Source: JBEKZQ01 sp049509675
GTDB lineage: Bacteria; Planctomycetota; Planctomycetia; Pirellulales; Thermoguttaceae
Direction of reading: 5' to 3'
Length of the DNA: 25,822 bases
NCBI GenBank assembly: GCA_049509675.1
Contig: JBEKZQ010000021.1
Span: 1-25,822, forward strand
The notes under the pieces are model-generated. The model did not search any database. It had not been told where the DNA came from and was given only the letters and a program-made list of their open reading frames with translations. Position 1 is the first letter of the stretch. Every line of letters begins with the position of its first letter. Of the stretch, positions 1 to 6,548 are shown piece by piece. Both the position numbers and the translations under genes were made by a program.

Positions 1-147
1 AAACCGACGAAACTCTGCTCCGCACCCGGTAAACGAATCAGACCGGCGGCAAGCGACCGAAGCCCCACCAGTACAACGGTTTGCTCGACCCACCCTACAT
101 GTTTATGAATAATCCGGGTTAGTGCGACCCGGCCCGGTTCTGCCATG
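1..147. other. Non-coding left edge
   Basis: I see no convincing gene here. It lies beyond the stop codon of the leftward oxidoreductase. The stretch around 100-122 resembles the repetitive intergenic sequence of planctomycetes, but I cannot prove that from one window. Confidence 0.4.
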
Positions 148-200
148 CCCTCACCCCGGCCCTCTCCCACTTGTGCCGCTGCGGCACGCAGGAGAGGGGG
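148..200. repeat. Palindromic intergenic-type repeat overlapping a gene end
   Basis: This is a nested inverted repeat. The outer arms are CCTCTCC (161-167) and GGAGAGG (191-197). The inner arms are GTGCCGC (173-179) and GCGGCAC (181-187) around a single T. The left flank CCCTCACCCCGGCC is the kind of sequence found in a dispersed planctomycete repeat family (from memory, not searched). The element encodes the last 17 or so residues of the oxidoreductase, whose TGA lies at 151-153. There is no T-run on either side, so it is not a classical terminator. Confidence 0.65.
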
Positions 201-1716
201 AAATCGCGGTTGCCTGCTCGCCCTCGGCCAGCCTCTCGATGACTGCCCGTGCCGTGGGTCTTCCCGCCAACAAGGCCGAAAAGTCGGTCTTGCTCTCGAC
301 CGCCTTGTGTACCCGCGCGGTCAACTGGGTGTCGCCCAACAACACGGCGCCCGCCAAATAGTTGTCGTGGAAGACAAAGCGGAAATAGTGGCCCCCGGAT
401 TCGTGATCCAGCGCCAGGAAACTCCCATCGGGCGGATTGAACTGGCCAATGCTGAAAAGATCCAAGCCCAGGACTTTGAGCGTGTTGCAGTGCGGCACGC
501 CGCCGAACTCGCTGCGGCCGCCGGCCATGTTCAATCCGGCGATGTGGCCCTGGTACTGGGAAGGGCCCCAGATGCCATAGACCTGTCCCTGGTGCTCGGC
601 CGCGTCGCCGGCGGCGAAAACGTCCGGATGCGAAGCGGTCAGGAGGGGATCGACGACCACCCCCTGATTGATTTCCAATCCGGCCCGCCGCGCCAGGTGG
701 CTATTGGGGCGGATGCCGGTGGCAATCACGACCAGCTCGGCCGGCAGCGTCAGGCCGTCTTCCAACAAGACGCCTTCGGCCCGCGTGCGACCGGCGATTT
801 CCCGGATGCGGACCTTGGTGCGGAGCTTGATGCCGGCGTGGGCCACGAAGTCGTTGAGGATTTCCCCGGCCCGTTGGTTGAGCTGCCGCGGCAGGAGCCA
901 AGCGTGGCCTTCCAGGAGCGTTACGTCGACGCCGCGGCGGGCCAGCGCGCCGGCGGTTTCCAAGCCGAGCAGTCCGCCGCCGATGCACACGCACCTGGCC
1001 CCGGCGGCGCAGGCCGCCAGGATGGCGCGGGCGTCGGCGAGCGTGCGCAGGCTGGTTACGCCCGTTCGATCCGCGCCCGGCAAAGGCGGCACGAACGGAT
1101 GGGCCCCGGCCGCCAGCAGCAGTTTATCGAAGGGGAGTCGCCGGCCGTCGCGAAGTTCGACCACGTGCTGATCCAGACGGATCTCGGCCGCCTCGGCGCC
1201 GAGCAGCAGTTCGATCCTCCGTTGGTCGTACCAGGCGGCCGGGTGCAGGGGCAAGTCCTGCTCGCCGAGTTCCCCGGCCAGATAGCGCGTCAGGTTGAGG
1301 CGATAATAGGGAAGCTCGCTTTCCAGCGAGACCAGCGTGATCTGGGCCATGGTCGAGGCCGAGCGCAGGGATTCCACGGCGGAGACGCCCGCGATCCCCG
1401 CGCCGATGACCACCACCCGCAGTTTCCGCGCATGAACGGCCCCTGCTGCGGCCGCGGCGCCGAACGCCGCGAAGCGATCGGCCGGTGCGCCGCAAACGGG
1501 ACACGCCGCGGGCGGCTGGGAACCGCCGTGGACATAATTGCAGATCAGGCATCGCCACTGGGGCCCGGCGCCTGCCACGGCGGAAGCGGACTGCTCCGCG
1601 AACGGTTCAAACAGGTCTCGCGGCGCGCCGCAAACCGGACACACGTCGGGCGGCTCGGCCCCGCGATGAATATAGCCGCACACGCTGCAGCGCCACGCCC
1701 CGCTGCTGTCCGACAT
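151..1716 (-). CDS. FAD-dependent NAD(P)H oxidoreductase with two N-terminal rubredoxin-like domains
   Basis: Predicted cytoplasmic flavoprotein of 521 residues that should pass electrons between NAD(P)H, FAD and its own iron sites. Two short rubredoxin-like modules come first, with Cys10/13/26/29 and Cys56/59/72/75 (CxxCGY..CPxCGA pattern, as in rubrerythrin tails). A pyridine-nucleotide-disulfide-type reductase fold follows: FAD motif GAGIAG at 105-110, second nucleotide motif GGGLLG at 246-251 with Glu253, and the FAD-ribityl motif AAGD at 368-371. The relatives are the NADH:rubredoxin reductase and NirB N-terminal groups. The ATG at 1716 is chosen because GGAGAG lies 7 nt upstream (1724-1729). 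The frame stays open to a TTG at 1776, but that lies inside a palindrome. The last 17 residues come from a repeat. The final electron acceptor is unknown; oxygen or peroxide detoxification is a reasonable guess only. Confidence 0.88.
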   Translation of the reverse strand: MSDSSGAWRCSVCGYIHRGAEPPDVCPVCGAPRDLFEPFAEQSASAVAGAGPQWRCLICNYVHGGSQPPAACPVCGAPADRFAAFGAAAAAGAVHARKLRVVVIGAGIAGVSAVESLRSASTMAQITLVSLESELPYYRLNLTRYLAGELGEQDLPLHPAAWYDQRRIELLLGAEAAEIRLDQHVVELRDGRRLPFDKLLLAAGAHPFVPPLPGADRTGVTSLRTLADARAILAACAAGARCVCIGGGLLGLETAGALARRGVDVTLLEGHAWLLPRQLNQRAGEILNDFVAHAGIKLRTKVRIREIAGRTRAEGVLLEDGLTLPAELVVIATGIRPNSHLARRAGLEINQGVVVDPLLTASHPDVFAAGDAAEHQGQVYGIWGPSQYQGHIAGLNMAGGRSEFGGVPHCNTLKVLGLDLFSIGQFNPPDGSFLALDHESGGHYFRFVFHDNYLAGAVLLGDTQLTARVHKAVESKTDFSALLAGRPTARAVIERLAEGEQATAISPSPACRSGTSGRGPG

Positions 1717-1762
1717 CAGTAAGCTCTCCGCAAAACAATAACCTGGCCGGTTGCCCGCTGCG

Positions 1763-1783
1763 GGATGGATTGGCAATCCGTCC
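1763..1783. repeat. Short inverted repeat
   Basis: The arms GGATGGATT (1763-1771) and AATCCGTCC (1775-1783) pair with one mismatch or wobble, in the 101-bp gap between the oxidoreductase and the histidine kinase. It resembles short dispersed planctomycete repeats. A transcription-stop role is not evident because no T-run follows on the minus strand. Confidence 0.45.
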
Positions 1784-1817
1784 TACGATGATTGATCGAC
1801 TTATTCTCTTACGGCTC

Positions 1818-3491
1818 TTACTCCTCGGGATCGGACGGGGCGGCCTCGACGATGGGCAGATCGACCGACACCCGCGTGCCTTTGCCGGGCTGACTGTCGA
1901 TCGTGGCCTGGCCGCCGAACAACTCGGCGCGCTGGCGTATGCCGCGCAGTCCGAATCGCCGCCCGTCGACCTGTTGCGGGTCGAATCCGCATCCCCAGTC
2001 TTCGATGACCAGGCGGATCCGCTGGCCTTCCTGCACCATCGAGATCGCCACCCGAGCGCTCTTGCTATGGCGCAGCGCGTTGGTAAGCCCCTCCTGCACG
2101 ATGCGGTACAGCGCGGTTTCCAGCGGGGCGGCAAGGCGATCGAAGGCGACCTGCTGAGAATAGTCGATTTGCACGGAGCTGGTGATCCGGCTTGCCTTGA
2201 CGAGGTGTTCCACGGCGGCGAGGATGCCGAAATCGTCGAGCACCTGCGGGCGCAGGCCGCTCATCAAGCGCCGCGTCTCGGCCAGACTGTCGCGCAGCAA
2301 CTCCAAGGCCGAGGCAAAACGCTCCTTGATCGCCGCCGAAGCCTCGACCGGCATCGACTTCAAGGCCTCGAAACTCATGATGGCCGCAGTCAGCGGCTGC
2401 GCCAATCCGTCGTGGATCTCGTAGGCCACGAGTTGCCGGTGCTGCTCGTAAACGTCCAGCAGGTCCTTGAGCAATTGCCGCTCGTTGAACAGCCGGCGAT
2501 TGGCTCGTTGCAATTGCTGCCGGATCTGCCCCAGGCCCAACACGACGGCCAGCGCGACCAGGGCCAGAATGGCTGCCGCGGCGATCAATTGCAGACGCAA
2601 CTGCCGGACCGGGGCGTAGACCTCGGCCGACGGTTGCTGGGCCACGACCACCCAACGCTGGTCGGCCACCGTGGCGGCGAGAAAGGTGGCCACCATGCTC
2701 TGCCGCGCCAAGGGGTCCTGGTACTCGACCGTCGACTCCGCTCCGTCCATGGCCGTTCGCACCGCGGGCAGGGCGGCATAGTCCGCATAACGCCGGGCCT
2801 GGAGATCGAGCTTCGGGTGGGCGGCAACGTTCCCGTGATGATCGATCAGGAACACGTAACCGCTCTGCCCCACGCCGACTTCTTTGACCCACTGGGTGAC
2901 CTCTTCCAAACGATGTTGAAGCACCAATGCGCCCAAGACCTTTTTGTCGCGGTCCACGATCGGGACGGCGACGGCCACCACCATGCGCTGCGGCTTCGCC
3001 TGGCGCAGAAAGACCTCGGAGACGTACGGCTTCCAAGCCCGGGACAGGCCGCGGAAATAGTCGCGGTAGGCGAAATTGCGTTCCAGTGATTCGGGGGCCG
3101 CCGGATAGTCGGCCCATAGCACGCCCTCGCAGTCGAGTGCCATGGCGCGGTCGACGCGGGGAAAAGCCTGCATGGCCAGCCGGAGTCGCTCTCGAACCGC
3201 CTGGACGTCACGCCGCCCAACGGCATCGATCATGTCCGGCATGCTCGCCACGCCCTTGGCAAAATCGATGCTGCTGTCCAGATCGGAACGAACAAGCTCG
3301 GCCGCCATTTGCGCCGCGGAGCGGGTGTTCGAGCGCACCAACTCCGCGATCGACCGGGAAGTGACGCGAAAGGCATAGAGGCTCAAAAGAGCGATGGGCA
3401 ACAGCCCTGCCAGAACCAGCAAGGTCCAGGTGAGCATGGCAGGCAGGTTACTGCGGCCGGGAGATGCGCCCTTGTTTGCCGCGGCTTCCAT
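1818..3491 (-). CDS. Membrane sensor histidine kinase, NarL/DegS type with periplasmic dCACHE-like sensor
   Basis: Predicted inner-membrane sensor kinase of 557 residues that would autophosphorylate on His360 and pass phosphate to a LuxR/NarL-type response regulator. Order: transmembrane segment about 19-41, periplasmic region about 45-300 resembling a double CACHE ligand sensor, second transmembrane segment about 300-323, a short coiled linker, the HisKA_3 dimerisation helix with EIHDGLAQPL, and a HATPase with N-box EGLTNALRHS (about 467-476), EDWGCGFD and a GLRGI motif. The start at 3491 is preferred over the ATG at 3503 because GGAGG lies 5 nt before it (3497-3501). The upstream ATG has no Shine-Dalgarno sequence and would overlap that site. 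No response regulator is present in the window, so it is an orphan here. The oxidoreductase follows 101 bp downstream in the same direction and could be co-transcribed. The ligand is unknown. Confidence 0.9.
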   Translation of the reverse strand: MEAAANKGASPGRSNLPAMLTWTLLVLAGLLPIALLSLYAFRVTSRSIAELVRSNTRSAAQMAAELVRSDLDSSIDFAKGVASMPDMIDAVGRRDVQAVRERLRLAMQAFPRVDRAMALDCEGVLWADYPAAPESLERNFAYRDYFRGLSRAWKPYVSEVFLRQAKPQRMVVAVAVPIVDRDKKVLGALVLQHRLEEVTQWVKEVGVGQSGYVFLIDHHGNVAAHPKLDLQARRYADYAALPAVRTAMDGAESTVEYQDPLARQSMVATFLAATVADQRWVVVAQQPSAEVYAPVRQLRLQLIAAAAILALVALAVVLGLGQIRQQLQRANRRLFNERQLLKDLLDVYEQHRQLVAYEIHDGLAQPLTAAIMSFEALKSMPVEASAAIKERFASALELLRDSLAETRRLMSGLRPQVLDDFGILAAVEHLVKASRITSSVQIDYSQQVAFDRLAAPLETALYRIVQEGLTNALRHSKSARVAISMVQEGQRIRLVIEDWGCGFDPQQVDGRRFGLRGIRQRAELFGGQATIDSQPGKGTRVSVDLPIVEAAPSDPEE

Positions 3492-3496
3492 GACTT

Positions 3497-3501
3497 CCTC
3501 C
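3497..3501 (-). promoter_or_regulatory. Ribosome-binding site deciding the histidine kinase start
   Basis: GGAGG on the minus strand with a 5-nt spacer to the ATG at 3491. It begins inside the codon after the alternative ATG at 3503, which argues against that upstream start. Confidence 0.7.
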
Positions 3502-3523
3502 ATTCAATGAAAACAAGGAGTGC

Positions 3524-3532
3524 AGTATAGCA
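3524..3532 (-). promoter_or_regulatory. Candidate extended -10 promoter for the histidine kinase
   Basis: On the minus strand the sequence reads TGCTATACT, an extended -10 element (TGn plus TATACT, five of six matches to TATAAT). There is no good -35 box, which is usual for extended -10 promoters. Transcription would begin about 25 nt before the preferred start codon. Assignment is by eye only. Confidence 0.4.
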
Positions 3533-3566
3533 GATTCAGGGGCGGCGGCGCGAAAGCTGAGCATTC

Positions 3567-3732
3567 GTGGCCGGCGAACTGCAATGTCGCGATGCGCGAC
3601 GCTAGCCCGACGCGCCAGCAAGGGAGAATCGCCAAAAATCCCTCGCTGGCGCTTCGGGCTAGTGTACGGAATGGACCCGTGTCCCGGGAGACTTCGCAAT
3701 TTTGCAGTTCTCCTGGCATCCGTGGCCGGCGA
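3567..3732. repeat. Nested repeat unit with a long hairpin
   Basis: The core is an inverted repeat of two 24-nt arms, 3602-3625 and 3639-3662, with two mismatches and a 13-nt loop. It matches the CTAGCCCGAAGCGCCAGCG type of element I associate with planctomycete intergenic DNA. Outside it, GAACTGCAA (3576-3584) pairs with TTGCAGTTC (3702-3710), and GTGGCCGGCGA occurs as a direct repeat at 3567-3577 and 3722-3732. The unit fills the gap between the histidine kinase promoter and the end of the FHA-EAL gene. Confidence 0.75.
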
Positions 3733-3735
3733 TTT

Positions 3736-4836
3736 TCAAGCGGGCCGGCGGGAGTCGCGCGCCGGAGCGGGCCGCCCGTAGAGAAAACCCTGTCCCAGGT
3801 CGAAACCCATTTGCAGGCAGGTGTCGCTTTCAGCCTGCGTTTCCACCCCTTCGGCCACGGAGAGGATGCCCAGGCTGTGGACCATGCGCACCAAGGTGGC
3901 CAGGAATTCCTCCCGTTGCGGCGGGCCCGCGTCGATGTCGCGAATGAGCGACATGTCGAATTTCAGATAGTCCGGCGGACTCTCGGCCAATTCGTTCAAG
4001 CGGGACTGGCCTGCGCCGAAATCGTCGTAGGCCATGCCGATGTTCAGTGCCGTCAGGGCGCGGCGGATCTCGATCATCTGCGCCGGATCGGTGACCGCCG
4101 ATTCGTGGATCTCCAACGTCAACCGCTGCTCCGTCCAGTTTTCGCGCAAGTTTTCCAGCGAGGGCAGCAGCCCCGGCTTGGCCAGTTCCAGCGGGTGCGT
4201 GTTCATGAACAGGTGCGGTGTGCCCGCCAGGGCCTGGCCCGCCTGGACGCCCTCCCAGCGGAGCATGGCGCTGAGTTCGACCTCCAGGTGCAGTTGCGCG
4301 GCGATGCGGAACATGTCGTTGGGCATTTCCAGCCCGAAAAGCCGGCTTCGGCCCAGGATCTCGTAGCTGGTGATTTCGCGGGTCGCCATGGACACGATCG
4401 GCTGAAAAAACGGCGTAACGGCCCGCTCGGCCATGAGCTTGTCGAACTGCACCAGGGCCAGGGCCCGATCACACACGTTCTCGTACACGGTGTGGCAACT
4501 GTTGCGCGCCGCCTGCTGCCGGACGCGGAACGCCAGGTTCGCGAACTGCACCAGGTCGTCTTCATGCAGGGTGACCAGTCCCGACACGCGCTGGCCGTTG
4601 ACATACGTTCCGTTGGTGCTGTCAAGATCGCGCAAGACGAGCGCGTCGCCGGTCTGCGTGATTTCGGCGTGCAGGCTGGAGACCGCCTTCGAGGAGAGCG
4701 ACAAAGCCAGGTCCTGGCGGCGACCGACCAGGAACGGCACCGTATAGATCGGCTGGTAACGCGTCGTCTCGGCACTGTCCAAGGGCCCCACGAGGAACCA
4801 CACGGTGCTGGCCGAGGCCTTCAAGTTCGCGGGCAT
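3736..4836 (-). CDS. FHA-EAL protein: phosphothreonine-binding domain fused to a cyclic-di-GMP phosphodiesterase domain
   Basis: Predicted cytoplasmic signalling protein of 366 residues. The FHA domain (about 12-107) shows Gly38-Arg39, Ser53/54 with His56, and STNGTYVNG at 73-81, the residues that contact phosphothreonine peptides. The EAL domain (about 130-355) shows FQPIV at 144-148, Glu159-Ile-Leu in place of EAL, Asn212, Glu242, DDFGAG at 271-276, Lys292, Glu329 and GQG at 348-350. The metal-binding and catalytic residues are therefore largely present and hydrolysis of cyclic-di-GMP is likely. The start at 4836 gives a normal N-terminus for FHA. The frame is open to a TTG at 4908 but that extension has no support. 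The site before 4836 (AGAGAA) is weak. It is divergent from the AAA/kinase operon, whose Ser/Thr kinase could create its phospho-ligand (inference). Confidence 0.88.
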   Translation of the reverse strand: MPANLKASASTVWFLVGPLDSAETTRYQPIYTVPFLVGRRQDLALSLSSKAVSSLHAEITQTGDALVLRDLDSTNGTYVNGQRVSGLVTLHEDDLVQFANLAFRVRQQAARNSCHTVYENVCDRALALVQFDKLMAERAVTPFFQPIVSMATREITSYEILGRSRLFGLEMPNDMFRIAAQLHLEVELSAMLRWEGVQAGQALAGTPHLFMNTHPLELAKPGLLPSLENLRENWTEQRLTLEIHESAVTDPAQMIEIRRALTALNIGMAYDDFGAGQSRLNELAESPPDYLKFDMSLIRDIDAGPPQREEFLATLVRMVHSLGILSVAEGVETQAESDTCLQMGFDLGQGFLYGRPAPARDSRRPA

Positions 4837-4893
4837 GTTCGATTCTCTGGCGACAGTTCGTTGCTTGCCGTGCGTAAGAAGCGCCCCGGAAAA

Positions 4894-4899
4894 AGTATA
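4894..4899 (-). promoter_or_regulatory. Possible -10 box for the FHA-EAL gene
   Basis: TATACT on the minus strand about 58 bp before the start codon. No matching -35 element is visible at 16-18 bp, so this is weak. Confidence 0.22.
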
Positions 4900-4920
4900 G
4901 GTTGCCAAGAGGCGTCGAGG

Positions 4921-5051
4921 AGGGATTGGGGATTAGGAATTAGCGATTAGGACCGGATAGGTCATGCGGGTTGTAGGGCAGGTGAGGAGGGATTAGAGAT
5001 TAGGGATTAGTACGCTCCGATTGGGGCGTCAGCCTCTAATCCCTAATCTCT
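4921..5051. repeat. GGATTAG-type repeats with hairpin in the divergent intergenic region
   Basis: Several GATTAG units occur at 4921-4950 and 4990-5010. The arm AGAGATTAGGGATTAG (4995-5010) is the exact inverse of 5036-5051, leaving a 25-nt loop. This occupies part of the 355-bp gap (4837-5191) between the divergent FHA-EAL and AAA genes. No gene is visible in that gap, and I cannot point to a convincing promoter for the rightward operon. Confidence 0.65.
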
Positions 5052-5191
5052 CGGTCCGAAACGCGGCACTCTAACCTACAATTCTAAAGGATGGAACGAG
5101 GGCGCCAGGACGGCGCGCCGCGACGCCTGCACCGGGCAGTGCCTTGCGACACGCGGCGCCTTCACATTCTTCACACGCGAAGCACACGCAC

Positions 5192-6535
5192 ATGGCCCTG
5201 CGACAAGAGACCCTGGACATCAAAGACAGTCTGCTGGCGTCGTTGCTCTCCAACGAGAGCTTCTCGCCCATGGAGCCGACCTCGATCGAGGAGGCGGGCC
5301 TGGGCGAGGAATTCGTCGAGAAGCTCATCTGCAAGTATCTGGCGGTGTTCGGCACCAGCAACGGCCGCAGCATCGCCGACTACGTCTGCCTGCCGTTCCG
5401 GGTCGTCGAGCCCTTGCTGGGCACGTTGCGCACCAACCAGATCGTGGCCCACGCCGGCGCCGCCCCGTTCAACGACTATTACTACACGCTCTCGGCGCAG
5501 GGCCGCACGCGGGCCATGGCCTTCTTGGATGCCTGTGCGTATGTCGGGCCGGCCCCCGTGCCCTTGATGGACTACGTGATTTCCGTCGAAGCCCAATCGA
5601 TCACCGCCGAAGCGCCGGGGCCGGACCGCCTGGCCGAGGCGGTGCGCGATATTTCCGTCGATCCGACCCTGTTCGAAAGCCTGGGACCCGCCATCAATTC
5701 CGGCGCCGGCATGTTCCTGTATGGGGCGCCGGGCAACGGCAAGTCGACCCTGGCCAAGCGGGTGACGCTGTGCTTCGGCCAGGAAATCTGGATCCCCCAC
5801 GCCCTGTGCGAAGACGGCCAGATCATCAAGTTCTACGACACGGCGTATCACAAGCTGGTGGTCAACAACGATCGCAGCATCATCAAGTGCGGAGAGCACG
5901 ACCGCCGCTGGCTGAAGATCTGCCGCCCCACCGTGGTCGTCGGCGGCGAGTTGACCATGGACAACCTGGAATTGCGGCATGACCCGCGCAGCAACATCAA
6001 CGAAGCCCCCTTGCAGATGAAGAGCAACTGCGGATGTCTGCTCATCGACGATTTCGGCCGCCAGCGCATCGAGCCCAAGCAGTTGCTGAATCGCTGGATC
6101 GTGCCCCTGGAAATGCGGCACGATTTTCTCACCCTCCCCACCGGCAAGAAGTTGCAGGTGCCGTTCGATCAACTGGTGATCTTCTCGACGAACCTGGAGC
6201 CGCGCGACCTGGTCGACGAGGCCTTCTTGCGGCGCATCCCCTTCAAGATCGAGATCGGCGATCCCGGCGAAGAGGAGTTCCGGCATCTCTTCCGCTTGTA
6301 TTGCCGCACGTTCGGCTGCGAATTCCGCGCCGAGGCCATCGACGATCTGCTCCAACGGCATTATCGGCCCACGGGCCGGCGGCTCCGCCGCTGCCAGCCC
6401 CGCGACTTGTTGGCGCAAATCCGCGCCTATTGCAATTATGCCCGCCAGCCCATGGAACTCCGCCCGGAATACTTCGACCGCGCGGTACGAACCTATTTCG
6501 CCACCGTGCTTGGCGACGACTGCGAGCGCCGATAG
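5192..6535 (+). CDS. AAA family ATPase with N-terminal winged-helix-like domain
   Basis: Predicted cytoplasmic ATPase of 447 residues. Residues about 35-115 look like a winged helix: helices, LPFRVVEPLL, then a wing ending in LSAQGRTRA. The ATPase core has Walker A GAPGNGKST at 178-186, Walker B LLIDD at 283-287, a sensor-1-like FSTNL at 331-335, and Arg347/Arg348 in LRRIP as possible finger residues. The C-terminal part (about 360-430) is a helical lid. Between the Walker motifs is an unusually Cys/His-containing insert (Cys206, Cys233, Cys244). The ATG at 5192 is the first good start, though no clear ribosome-binding site precedes it; the frame is open to a TTG at 5144. The kinase-tubulin gene follows after 13 bp, so the two are almost certainly one operon and probably one machine. 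The substrate is unknown. Confidence 0.83.
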   Translation: MALRQETLDIKDSLLASLLSNESFSPMEPTSIEEAGLGEEFVEKLICKYLAVFGTSNGRSIADYVCLPFRVVEPLLGTLRTNQIVAHAGAAPFNDYYYTLSAQGRTRAMAFLDACAYVGPAPVPLMDYVISVEAQSITAEAPGPDRLAEAVRDISVDPTLFESLGPAINSGAGMFLYGAPGNGKSTLAKRVTLCFGQEIWIPHALCEDGQIIKFYDTAYHKLVVNNDRSIIKCGEHDRRWLKICRPTVVVGGELTMDNLELRHDPRSNINEAPLQMKSNCGCLLIDDFGRQRIEPKQLLNRWIVPLEMRHDFLTLPTGKKLQVPFDQLVIFSTNLEPRDLVDEAFLRRIPFKIEIGDPGEEEFRHLFRLYCRTFGCEFRAEAIDDLLQRHYRPTGRRLRRCQPRDLLAQIRAYCNYARQPMELRPEYFDRAVRTYFATVLGDDCERR

Positions 6536-6548
6536 TCCGGAACCAACC

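Noticed and set aside
161..197. Hairpin as a rho-independent terminator of the oxidoreductase gene
   Set aside because: It lies partly within the coding sequence and no T-run follows it in the direction of transcription.
1717..1776. Upstream TTG start for the oxidoreductase
   Set aside because: It lies in a small palindrome, has no ribosome-binding site, and adds residues before the rubredoxin domain; the ATG at 1716 has GGAGAG 7 nt away.
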